Source: Litorimonas sp964414555 | Lineage (GTDB): Bacteria; Pseudomonadota; Alphaproteobacteria; Caulobacterales; Maricaulaceae | Direction of reading: 5' to 3' | Assembly: GCA_964414555.1 (NCBI GenBank) | Contig: CAYPWW010000026.1 | Span: forward strand, 1 to 30,700 | Length of the DNA stretch: 30,700 bases | Shown here: positions 7,950-14,826 of the stretch, piece after piece | Layout of the letters: every line of letters starts with the position of its first letter | How positions within the stretch are numbered: position 1 is the first letter of the stretch | Made by a program: the position numbers and the translations under genes | Notes under the pieces: generated by a model | Database searches by the model: none | What the model saw: the letters and a program-made list of their open reading frames with translations, nothing else | What the model was told of the DNA's origin: nothing

Positions 7950-8771
7950 TTATTCCGGATCAGCCGAGGCCCACCCTGTCGCCGCGATGATCTCATCCGC
8001 TTGATTGGGGAGAGCGGCGCGCAGCGCGATCATGTCGGCCTTGGCGGCCTCTGTTTGACCCAAGACGCGGCGAGAGCGCAGCAAGCGCTCCCAGCCTTGC
8101 GGATCATTCGGATCAGCGGCCAGTCGCGCGCTGAGGCTCTCGACCATGCCCAAAATCATCTCGTCTCGATCGCTTGTGGAGAGGTCCTGCGCGGCTGCGA
8201 TATCTTCGGCACTTGGGCCAGATTGCACCCGCGCGGCATAGGTTCGGGCGGAGGCGAGCTCCGTGTCGACGTCGGGGTTTGGGTTCAATTCCAATGACCG
8301 TTCATAGGCGGCAAAGCCTTCGTCAAATCGTTCGCGCAAGACAAGCGTCCGGCCGAGGATGTACCAACCTGTGGCGTCCTCTGGATCGTCGGCAAGGCGC
8401 GCCTCGATCTGCGCGATGATGCTGTCTAGATTGGATTGCGGCGTTGCGACTTGGCGGGTTTCCGGCACAAAGTTTGGCGTGCCGATTTGGCTGTAAATGC
8501 CGAATGTTCCGAGCAGAAGGATCGCAGAAATCCCCGCGATCCAGAGCTTCCCTTTCACCCCAGCTGTGCCAGTCACTGCTTTGTCCGCGTCCAGCAAGCG
8601 ACGTTCCAATGCTGTTCTATGCGCCGGGTCTGCGTTAGCGGGCAGGGCGCGTAAATCTGCTAAAATCTCAGCGCGTGTGTCCGGCCCGGCAGCGTTTGAG
8701 GCGGCCAGAAACGGCGATAACGCATAAGCCAGCGTCACGATCACCAGCCCAAATCCTGCCAGCCAGATCAT
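7950..8771 (-). CDS. ccmI: Cytochrome c maturation protein CcmI
   Basis: CcmI is a membrane-bound, TPR-containing chaperone that holds apocytochrome c and delivers it to the haem ligation complex (CcmF-CcmH). The ATG at 8771 gives 273 aa. A first membrane segment lies at residues 1-23 (MIWLAGFGLVIVTLAYAL). A cytoplasmic loop rich in acidic and arginine residues follows, and a second membrane segment near 75-95 (LWIAGISAILLLGTFGIY). The periplasmic part has TPR-like helices around WYILGRTLVLRERFDEGFAA and WERLLRSRRVLGQTEAA. The start overlaps the ccmH stop as ATGA. It is the last gene of the leftward ccm group. Confidence 0.9.
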   Translation of the reverse strand: MIWLAGFGLVIVTLAYALSPFLAASNAAGPDTRAEILADLRALPANADPAHRTALERRLLDADKAVTGTAGVKGKLWIAGISAILLLGTFGIYSQIGTPNFVPETRQVATPQSNLDSIIAQIEARLADDPEDATGWYILGRTLVLRERFDEGFAAYERSLELNPNPDVDTELASARTYAARVQSGPSAEDIAAAQDLSTSDRDEMILGMVESLSARLAADPNDPQGWERLLRSRRVLGQTEAAKADMIALRAALPNQADEIIAATGWASADPE

Positions 8772-9199
8772 GTGTCCTCTCCCAATAGAGCATCTAGACG
8801 CGCGCGCTCTTCGGGCGAAAGAGAGAGGTCCACGCTGTCCGTCCGGCGGCGTCGCACCAGCAACCAGCCCGCCATCGCCAAGACGATCGCAGCAGGCAAA
8901 AACCACAGCACATAGGTATTGGTCTGCACGGGTGGCTTCAGCAGGACATAATCGCCGTAACGTTCGCGCATATAGGCTGTGACCTCGGCTTGGCTGTCGC
9001 CTGCCGCAATACGGTCACGGACGATCCGGCGCATGTCTTGGGCGAGGATGGCGTCTGATTCCTCGATGGATTGGTTCTGGCAGACGACACAGCGCAAGGT
9101 CGCGCCGACTTCGCGGGCGCGGGCCTCGTCTTCGACAGATAATTGCGCAGCCGCTGGCATGGCGAAGATCAAGCAGACTATGAGGAGTAGCGCTCTCAC
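8768..9199 (-). CDS. ccmH: Cytochrome c maturation thiol-disulfide protein CcmH (CycL)
   Basis: CcmH is a periplasm-facing, membrane-anchored protein that reduces or holds the CXXCH cysteines of apocytochrome c before haem attachment. The 143-aa product has a signal peptide (residues 1-19, ending PAAAQ), the family motif LRCVVCQNQSI with redox cysteines 37 and 40, and a single membrane segment near 96-114 (YVLWFLPAAIVLAMAGWLLV) followed by a basic patch. The start codon is GTG and overlaps the ccmG stop (GTGA). The stop overlaps ccmI. Confidence 0.95.
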   Translation of the reverse strand: MRALLLIVCLIFAMPAAAQLSVEDEARAREVGATLRCVVCQNQSIEESDAILAQDMRRIVRDRIAAGDSQAEVTAYMRERYGDYVLLKPPVQTNTYVLWFLPAAIVLAMAGWLLVRRRRTDSVDLSLSPEERARLDALLGEDT

Positions 9200-9732
9200 G
9201 ATGGGTCCTCCCCACGGGCCAATGCCGCGACGAGCGGTTCTAGGCGCTCAGCCCAATCCTCTGGCGTGATGATGCCGACATGCTTGTAGCGGATGTTACC
9301 AGACGCATCGATGACGAAGGTCTCTGGCGCGCCCGTCACGCCGAGATCGACGATCAAATCTGAGTCCGGATCAAAGATTATCAGATCATAGGGATTGCCA
9401 TTTCGTGCCAGCCAGCGGTTCGCATTGGCCCGCGTATCTCGCCAATCGATCCCGATCATCCGCACAGGCCCACCGCGGAGCGCCATCAGTTGCGGGTGCT
9501 CCACCTCGCAGGCGACACACCAGGAGCCGAACACATTGACGAGGCTGACTTGCCCAACCAGATCGTCGCGGGTCAGGGTTTGCGTGTCTTCCAGATTGCG
9601 TAGCTCGAACGCGGGGAAGGGTCGATCAATTAATTCTGACGGCAGGATGCGAGGATCACGCGACAGCCCGACCGCGAAAGCCAAAATCAGCGCTGCGAGA
9701 AACGCGAGCGGCCATATTGCGCGCCACCTCAT
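9196..9732 (-). CDS. ccmG: Thiol:disulfide interchange protein CcmG (DsbE)
   Basis: CcmG is a membrane-tethered thioredoxin-fold reductase in the periplasm that passes electrons from the DsbD/CcdA system to the apocytochrome c maturation pathway. The 178-aa product has an N-terminal membrane anchor (residues about 5-23). The active site is WCVAC (cysteines 72 and 75) in VFGSWCVACEVEHP. The cis-proline loop GAPETFVID follows. The ATG at 9732 was chosen because it gives the typical short cytoplasmic tail and overlaps the ccmF stop as ATGA; the frame upstream lies within ccmF. Confidence 0.94.
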   Translation of the reverse strand: MRWRAIWPLAFLAALILAFAVGLSRDPRILPSELIDRPFPAFELRNLEDTQTLTRDDLVGQVSLVNVFGSWCVACEVEHPQLMALRGGPVRMIGIDWRDTRANANRWLARNGNPYDLIIFDPDSDLIVDLGVTGAPETFVIDASGNIRYKHVGIITPEDWAERLEPLVAALARGEDPS

Positions 9733-10158
9733 TCCGCCACCGCCGGAATGAAATTCGCCTCTGGCCGTGATTGACGCAGGCGACGATCGGCGAGGCTGAC
9801 AAATCCCGCCAGCGCCATCAGTAACGCGCCCAGCCAAATCCACACCACGAAGGGGTGGCGATAGACCTGCACGACGAAACCTTCTTCCGGCGAGCCTTCA
9901 CCGATAGAGGCGAAGAGCGTGTCCCCGAATGAGAGGTGCAAGCCGGCTTCCGTCGTGATCATGTCGCGCACGGGGTAGAAGCGGCGTTCTGTCAGGACCC
10001 GCGCAACGGGGGTGTCATGTTTCGTGATCGCGACGTAACCACCGAACCAATCGTAATTCTCTCGCTCGCCGCCGCCGACGCGCTCCAGCGTATAGGTGTA
10101 TTCGCTCAAGGTCAGGCTTTCGCCAGGCTTTAGCGTGCCAATGTCAGTCTCGGCCCAG
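9729..10158 (-). CDS. ccmF: Haem lyase CcmF, C-terminal segment (5' end in assembly gap)
   Basis: This is the C-terminal part of CcmF, about 142 aa, open into the N gap at its 5' side. It contains the periplasmic beta-rich segment (LKPGESLTLSEYTYTLERV) and the last membrane helix (VVWIWLGALLMALAGFVSL), with the conserved GD/TLFASI region before it. The first Met-like codon in the frame (TTG at 10109) is internal and should not be taken as the start. The stop overlaps the ccmG start. It is one of three pieces of the same gene in this window. Confidence 0.88.
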
Positions 10159-10258
10159 NNNNNNNNNNNNNNNNNNNNNNNNNNNNNNNNNNNNNNNNNN
10201 NNNNNNNNNNNNNNNNNNNNNNNNNNNNNNNNNNNNNNNNNNNNNNNNNNNNNNNNNN
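10159..10258. other. Assembly gap of 100 N inside ccmF
   Basis: Exactly 100 N bases, the usual placeholder for a gap of unknown length. The flanking ccmF pieces encode about 560 residues together, against roughly 650 for typical CcmF proteins. The true missing stretch is therefore probably nearer 250-300 bp than 100 bp. Reading frames through the N run are meaningless. Confidence 0.95.
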
Positions 10259-10797
10259 GCCAGCGTATCCTTGCGCCATTTCAACATTGGCCCGACGCCC
10301 ATAAACACGATCAGTAGGCACATGATCGGCGCAAAGGTCAGATCGAAATAAGGCGCGCCCACGCTGATTTTATCGCCAGCGACCGCGTCGATCAGCAGCG
10401 GATAAAAGGTCCCCAAAAACACCGTTGCCGTCGCCGCGATCAGCAAAAGGTTATTCACGACCAAAGCCCCATCTCGCGACACGAGGGGCAGGGCGTTCGG
10501 GTCACGCAACGTATGTGCGCGCAATGCATAGAGGATCAACGCGCCGCCCGATGCGAGTGTCAGTAAAGCGAGGATAAACACCCCACGCTCTGGATCGACG
10601 GCAAAGGCGTGGACCGACACCAAAATGCCGGACCGCACGACAAAGGTCCCAATCAAGGACAAGGCAAAGGTCGTAATCGCCAGTAACACGGTCCAAGCCG
10701 CCATTGAATGTCGGGTTCCCAAGACGAGGATAGAGTGCAGCAGCGCTGTCCCGGCCAGCCATGGCATAAAGCTGACATTCTCGACAGGATCCCACAT
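10259..10797 (-). CDS. ccmF: Haem lyase CcmF, central segment after the in-frame TAG
   Basis: This stretch begins at an ATG directly after the TAG that ends the N-terminal segment. It reads MWDPVENVSFMPWLAGTA, i.e. the second half of the haem-binding WWD motif. Several membrane helices follow (TVLLAITTFALSLIGTFVV, LLTLASGGALILYAL, LLLIAATATVFLGTFYPLL). The segment VHAFAVDPERGVFI carries a conserved periplasmic histidine of the kind that ligates haem in CcmF. It runs into the N gap after MLKWRKDTL. It is either the continuation of one CcmF chain (if the TAG is an error) or a separately started CcmF-C subunit. Confidence 0.85.
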
Positions 10798-11514
10798 CTA
10801 CCAGCCGCCCCAGCCGAGTTCATAATAGGCCCAGAAACTGCCCAGTGCGATCCCGATGGTCAGGAAAGCCCACGCGACCAGCACCCAAGGGCGCAACCAT
10901 TTCGCCCAGACGGCATCGACACGGCCTTCGATCAGGGCGGCGACGGCAAAGCTGAACGGCAGGGAAAATCCAACATAGCCGAGATATAGAAACGGCGGGT
11001 GAAAGGCGAGACCGGGGTCTTGCAGCAGCGGGTTCAGCCCTTGCCCATCCAATGGCACAGGGTTCAGCCGCGCAAAGGGGTTTGACGTGAACAGGATGAA
11101 GGCCAGAAAGCCGACGCCCAGCATGGCTTGTACCGCCACGGCGCGGGCGCGCAGACCGCTGGGTAGGTTTCTCCCGAACCAAGGCACCGCCGCACCGTAA
11201 CCCGATAGGATCAACATCCACAGCAGGATGGAGCCTTCGTGATTGGCCCAAACGCCGGTCAACTTATACAACAGCGGCTTGTCCGTATGGCTATGCTGCG
11301 CGGCGAGTTGGACACTGAAATCTGACTGCAAAAAGACGATCGTCAGCGCGATATAGGACAGTCCGATCAGCGCGAATTGTAAGATCGCGGCGCGGTCACC
11401 GAACTCCATCAATCGCCTGTCATTTCGGCTAACCCCGGCCAGCGGTACAACGGATTGTACGAGAGCCACACAAAAGGCGAGCACAAGGGCGATATGTCCG
11501 ATCTCGGGCGTCAT
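10798..11514 (-). CDS. ccmF: Haem lyase CcmF, N-terminal segment ending at an in-frame TAG
   Basis: CcmF is the integral membrane synthetase that, with CcmH/CcmI, joins haem to apocytochrome c in the periplasm. This part starts at ATG 11514 (MTPEIGHIALVLAFCVALVQ, the usual CcmF start). It contains helices 1 to about 6 and the conserved VWANHEGSILLW and DPGLAFHPPFLYLGYVGFS segments. It ends after 238 aa in YYELGWGGW followed by TAG. Family members continue WWFWDPVEN here, so the stop falls in the middle of the WWD motif. The rest of the sequence on both sides is intact and well conserved, which argues against an old pseudogene. ccmE, often just upstream of ccmF, is absent. Confidence 0.88.
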   Translation of the reverse strand: MTPEIGHIALVLAFCVALVQSVVPLAGVSRNDRRLMEFGDRAAILQFALIGLSYIALTIVFLQSDFSVQLAAQHSHTDKPLLYKLTGVWANHEGSILLWMLILSGYGAAVPWFGRNLPSGLRARAVAVQAMLGVGFLAFILFTSNPFARLNPVPLDGQGLNPLLQDPGLAFHPPFLYLGYVGFSLPFSFAVAALIEGRVDAVWAKWLRPWVLVAWAFLTIGIALGSFWAYYELGWGGW

Positions 11515-11607
11515 CGTCGTCGCTCTAGCGCTTGCCGCGTGGAGTCTCAATCAAAGACGGAAGCGAGAGATGTTTTTGCCGCAGCGCATATATCCAACAA
11601 GCAATAA

Positions 11608-11636
11608 AAAACCCCGCTCGGGGTGAGCGGGGTTTT
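11608..11636 (-). terminator. Intrinsic terminator of the rpsF-rpsR-rplI operon
   Basis: A perfect 12-bp stem (AAAACCCCGCTC with its complement) around a 5-nt loop lies 22 bp beyond the rplI stop. Read leftward it is followed by TTTTTT counting the stem Ts, so it fits a Rho-independent terminator for rplI. The T-run on the other side means it could also work rightward. Confidence 0.88.
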
Positions 11637-11658
11637 GTATTCAAATTTGTCCTATGCC

Positions 11659-12306
11659 TTAGGCGTCGGCGTCTCCGGCGTCAGCCGCTGGGGCCTCGGC
11701 TTCTGGCGCGGCATCATCGCTGATGCGCACGTCGTCCGGCGCGTCGCCTTCGAACATAGAGACTGCATTGGCGGAACGTTCCGCTTGTGCTTCCATTTCG
11801 TCAGCTTTTTCCTCGGCCATGGCCGTCGCGATGACGTCCTCACCTTTGGCTTGACGCTCGGCTTCCTCTTCGGAGCGGGCGACATTGACTTTGACCGTGA
11901 CAGTGACTTCGGGATGCATTTTGATTTTCACATCATGCAGGCCCAAGGCTTTGATCGGCTGTTCCAGCACGACCATGCGGCGCTTCACGCTCTCATTGTC
12001 GAGCTTTTCCGCGACGTCGCGAGCAGACACAGAACCGTAGAGCTGTCCTGTATCGCCAGCCTTGCGGATGATGATGACTTCGGACCCTTCGATGCCTTCG
12101 CCGTCTTTTGCCGCTTTGTCGCGGTTTTCGGCGTTACGCTGTTCCAGATACTCACGCTCGGCTTCGAACCGGGCAAGGTTGGCTTTCGTTGCGCGCAGGG
12201 CTTTTTCCTGCGGCAGAAGGAAGTTGCGACCGAAACCGGGTTTGACCGACACAACGTCGCCCATGTTGCCGAGTTTTTCGATCCGTTCGAGAAGAATGAC
12301 GTGCAT
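11659..12306 (-). CDS. rplI: 50S ribosomal protein L9 with long acidic C-terminal tail
   Basis: L9 binds 23S rRNA near the L1 stalk. The N-terminal RNA-binding domain is unmistakable (MHVILLERIEKLGNMGDVVSVKPG, then the GFGRNFLLP motif), linked by a long helix (about 42-75) to the C-terminal domain that ends near residue 148. The protein is 215 aa. The last roughly 65 residues are a low-complexity Ala/Glu/Asp extension absent from the 149-aa E. coli protein. Such tails occur in alphaproteobacterial L9. An AAGGAGAG ribosome-binding site precedes the ATG. It is the third gene of the S6-S18-L9 operon. Confidence 0.96.
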   Translation of the reverse strand: MHVILLERIEKLGNMGDVVSVKPGFGRNFLLPQEKALRATKANLARFEAEREYLEQRNAENRDKAAKDGEGIEGSEVIIIRKAGDTGQLYGSVSARDVAEKLDNESVKRRMVVLEQPIKALGLHDVKIKMHPEVTVTVKVNVARSEEEAERQAKGEDVIATAMAEEKADEMEAQAERSANAVSMFEGDAPDDVRISDDAAPEAEAPAADAGDADA

Positions 12307-12317
12307 GATCTCTCTCC

Positions 12318-12578
12318 TTACTTCACTTCATAGGGCAGAAGGCCCAGAAAGCGTGCGCGCTTGATGGCTTGTGCCAGTTTACGCTGTTTCTTGTGCGACA
12401 CTGCGGTGATGCGAGCTGGTGCGATCTTGCCCTTTTCGGACATGTAGCGTTGCAGCATCTTTGGGTCTTTATAGTCGATTGTCAGGCCGTTCTCGCCAGA
12501 GAAAGGGCAGACCTTGCGACGACGACGGAACGGTGTCCGGCTCGGCAGATTTTCGATGCGAATGTCTTGTTTAGCCAT
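12318..12578 (-). CDS. rpsR: 30S ribosomal protein S18
   Basis: S18 pairs with S6 on the platform of the small subunit. The 86-aa product has the basic cluster FRRRRKVCPF, the IDYKDPKMLQRYMSEKGKI segment and the C-terminal RARFLGLLPY, all typical. It follows rpsF by 14 bp, has a GGAAAGGA ribosome-binding site, and precedes rplI by 11 bp. Confidence 0.97.
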   Translation of the reverse strand: MAKQDIRIENLPSRTPFRRRRKVCPFSGENGLTIDYKDPKMLQRYMSEKGKIAPARITAVSHKKQRKLAQAIKRARFLGLLPYEVK

Positions 12579-12592
12579 GATACAGTCCTTTC

Positions 12593-12943
12593 CTAGTTAC
12601 GGTCGCGACGTTTGCGCTCTTCGCGCTTTTTCAGGATGGGCGAAGGCTCTTCGTTGAACTCGTCGACGCGGATCGACATGTAACGCAGGATGTCTTCGTT
12701 GATGCGGTGGGTGCGCTCGATCTCGTGGATCACGTCTGGCATCGCGTTGACTTTCAGCAGCGAATAATGCGCTTTCCGGTTTTTCTTCATGCGGTACGCT
12801 AGATTACGCAGACCCCAATATTCGGCGCCTTCGACAGTGCCGCCCATATTTTCGATCTTTGTGGCTAGGTTTTGAACAAATTCCTCGACTTGGTTCGAGG
12901 AAATGTCGGGTCGTGAAATCACGACATGCTCGTAAAGAGACAT
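12593..12943 (-). CDS. rpsF: 30S ribosomal protein S6
   Basis: S6 is a small-subunit platform protein that assembles as a dimer with S18. The 116-aa product begins MSLYEHVVISRPDIS, contains GAEYWGLRNLAYRMKKNRKAH split across the core RNA-contact strand, and ends in a basic, disordered tail (LKKREERKRRDRN). AAGGAC lies just upstream of the ATG. It is the first gene of the operon and has a long structured leader and a strong promoter. Confidence 0.97.
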   Translation of the reverse strand: MSLYEHVVISRPDISSNQVEEFVQNLATKIENMGGTVEGAEYWGLRNLAYRMKKNRKAHYSLLKVNAMPDVIHEIERTHRINEDILRYMSIRVDEFNEEPSPILKKREERKRRDRN

Positions 12944-12998
12944 GGTAGTCCTTCATTTCGTGGAAACGGCAGGTCCGCGCGGTGAAGGCGACGCGATC

Positions 12999-13062
12999 CC
13001 GGTGGTTCTGATTGGACGGTGTGCGACCTCATTGCCGCACGAATGTCCCAGACCGTCTCCGG
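12999..13062 (-). promoter_or_regulatory. Candidate structured leader of the rpsF operon
   Basis: In the leader between the predicted start of transcription and rpsF, the minus strand can fold as nested stems: CCGG/CCGG (outermost), GACGGT/ACCGTC (13057-13052 with 13020-13015) and GTGCG/CGCAC (13040-13036 with 13025-13021). An 11-nt bulge lies on the 5' side only. The 3' side carries CACACCG. S6:S18 complexes are known to bind leader hairpins with a conserved CCG in their own mRNAs in many bacteria. The resemblance is suggestive only. Confidence 0.35.
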
Positions 13063-13076
13063 TTGAGTAAGCGCGC

Positions 13077-13104
13077 CTTATAGGGGCAAATTGGCGGTGT
13101 TCAA
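13077..13104 (-). promoter_or_regulatory. Promoter of the rpsF-rpsR-rplI operon
   Basis: On the minus strand TTGAAC (13104-13099) and TATAAG (13082-13077) are separated by 16 bases and followed by a GC-rich discriminator, typical of stringently controlled ribosomal protein promoters. The predicted start of transcription near 13070 leaves a leader of about 127 nt before rpsF. Confidence 0.7.
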
Positions 13105-13141
13105 GCGCTTTATGCGGCGATCTTTTCCCTCGCCGAGAGGC

Positions 13142-14668
13142 TTAGGCAATATCGCCGCGCAGGCCGAGTTTATAATCGAGCACGCGATCTTGGATATCTT
13201 CGCCGGATAGGCCGTCTAATTCATCCAACGCACGCGGTGCAGGTTGAATGTCCGGCTCTGCAACAGGCTCTGTTGGCGTCCGTCGCGCTTGCGACACATT
13301 TAGTGCTGTCGCGACGTCGCGGTAACGGCGGTCAAAGTCCGAAACATCTTGGCGGCTTTGTAGCAGCTCGGCATTGGATTGCTCCAGCTGGAAGGCCTGT
13401 GTTTCGATTTGTGCTTCGAGACGTTCGCGTTCGAGATCTTGGGCTGTACGGATTTTGCGGAGCTCTGTGACGTCGCGCGCGGCGTTGCGGACAATTTCGT
13501 CTTTGATTTCGAGCTGCTTCTTCAGCTGGTCGATTTGACCGGCCATAGATGTCATCTCGTCTTCGCGACTGATGATGTTAAACTCGGATTGCGTTTTGAA
13601 GGTGCGGATGTCCTCGTGGAGGGTCATCATTTCGGCCTTCATGGCGTTGTTCTGTGTTTGCGCCGTGGCGAGGGCCTTACGCAGTTCTGTGACATCCTTC
13701 TGAGCCGTGTCGGCCTGATGACGGAAGTCGCCGCAATCTTGCGCCAAGCTGTCGGCGACCTTTTTGGCTTCGACAAAGGCAGATTGTTTGACGTCGAGTT
13801 CAGAAACAGTCTCAGTCACGCGCTCACGCAGGACCTCATTCTCACGCCGTTCAACGTCGAGTGAGGTTTGTAGGCGCTCGGATTGCAGGGCGTTTTTATC
13901 GGCTGTTTGGCGAGCCGTATCGAGGGCGCGCTCAAAATCTTGCAGGTTTTTCTGCGCGACGGTTAGCTTACCATAGGCTGTTTCATACTGGCGGGTCTTT
14001 TCCGCCAGACGGCGCTGATGATCCTCTAGATCAACTTGCAGCACGCTGATTTTCTGCACCGTCGAGTCGATTTCAGACTCAAGCGTCCGATTGCGCGCCT
14101 TTAGGCGACGATTTTCTGGCTCAAGACGTCCCAGCAGGGAGAAGTCGACTTCTGCCTTTTCGACGAATTGTGTGAGGTTTTCGATGCGCTGTTGCGCGCG
14201 ACGGTAAAGCTCTTCGCCGCTTTGGATGTCGGCGGCGATCCGCGCAACGTCGAGGCGCATAGAGCCGATGTCGGCGCGATCGGGGCGCGGCGTGGCGGGC
14301 GGCGCGATGAAAGTGTCTTCGGCCGTTTCTTCAACAATGGCGCTGCGCGGCTCTGGCATCATAGCAGTTGCAGCGACGGCAGCTGCGGGTGCAATCTCGG
14401 GTGTGACATCGATAGGTGTTGTGCCGGAAGGAATATCAGCGGTGAGTTCCGCGTTATATTGATCTGTTTCGACATGGCGAAGGTCATGTCCACCAAAGGC
14501 TCCAGGGGCGACAGGCTGTTTTGGTTCGGTGTCGGCTGTCTCTTCAGATGATTTCGACACAAGCGCTTCCAGTTCGTCCCATTTGGCCTGACGCGCAGCG
14601 GCTTCCGGAGAGGCCTCTGGCACGTCTCGACGCGTTGTCTTTGACGTTTTGCGTTTAAATAGTCCCAT
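13142..14668 (-). CDS. Long coiled-coil protein, possibly crescentin-like
   Basis: I do not recognise this gene with certainty. The ATG at 14668 (MGLFKRKTSKTTRRD, 508 aa) is preferred over the ATG at 14716, which lies inside a palindromic regulatory site. The N-terminus is basic, residues about 20-130 are low-complexity and rich in Pro/Ala/Glu/Thr, and about 150-460 is almost continuous heptad-patterned coiled coil (e.g. LEPENRRLKARNRTLESEI). A short tail ends DRVLDYKLGLRGDIA. There is no signal peptide or membrane segment. This layout recalls bacterial intermediate-filament-like proteins such as crescentin (about 457 aa), which shape cells. Other coiled-coil cytoskeletal or polar scaffold proteins are possible. 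A CtrA-type site lies just upstream. Confidence 0.75.
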   Translation of the reverse strand: MGLFKRKTSKTTRRDVPEASPEAAARQAKWDELEALVSKSSEETADTEPKQPVAPGAFGGHDLRHVETDQYNAELTADIPSGTTPIDVTPEIAPAAAVAATAMMPEPRSAIVEETAEDTFIAPPATPRPDRADIGSMRLDVARIAADIQSGEELYRRAQQRIENLTQFVEKAEVDFSLLGRLEPENRRLKARNRTLESEIDSTVQKISVLQVDLEDHQRRLAEKTRQYETAYGKLTVAQKNLQDFERALDTARQTADKNALQSERLQTSLDVERRENEVLRERVTETVSELDVKQSAFVEAKKVADSLAQDCGDFRHQADTAQKDVTELRKALATAQTQNNAMKAEMMTLHEDIRTFKTQSEFNIISREDEMTSMAGQIDQLKKQLEIKDEIVRNAARDVTELRKIRTAQDLERERLEAQIETQAFQLEQSNAELLQSRQDVSDFDRRYRDVATALNVSQARRTPTEPVAEPDIQPAPRALDELDGLSGEDIQDRVLDYKLGLRGDIA

Positions 14669-14708
14669 TAAACCCACCGAATCAAAATCATCCCAATCTG
14701 GACACTGA

Positions 14709-14733
14709 TTAACCATGGTTAACGCGGCATTAA
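14709..14733. promoter_or_regulatory. Compound CtrA-type binding site
   Basis: Three TTAA half-sites occur in 25 bp. The first two form the perfect palindrome TTAACCATGGTTAA (14709-14722, 6-bp spacing), which contains the CtrA half-site-like TTAACCAT on both strands. The second and third form TTAA-CGCGGCA-TTAA (14719-14733), an exact match to the Caulobacter CtrA consensus TTAA-N7-TTAA. The site lies 41 bp upstream of the coiled-coil gene and about 95 bp upstream of the divergent fabD. Confidence 0.6.
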
Positions 14734-14826
14734 TCTCAAGCCGAAAATCTAATAATTTGACGGGGTTGAGCTTGACGCCCGACTCTGATCTCCTAGCTTA
14801 TGATCTTTTGATAAAAGGGCTTCGTT

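Noticed and set aside
10144..10797. A continuous ccmF reading frame through the N run
   Set aside because: The gap length is a placeholder. The frame on the far side (9729-10158) differs from the one the placeholder gives, so continuity is artificial.
11623..12333. A 236-codon rightward ORF across rplI
   Set aside because: It is antisense to L9, begins inside the terminator stem and has a composition driven by the acidic tail of rplI.
14772..14804. A fabD promoter built on TTGACG (14772) and TATGAT (14799)
   Set aside because: The spacing is 21 bases, too long; the better-spaced TAGCTT is a poor -10. A promoter is likely nearby but I cannot place it.
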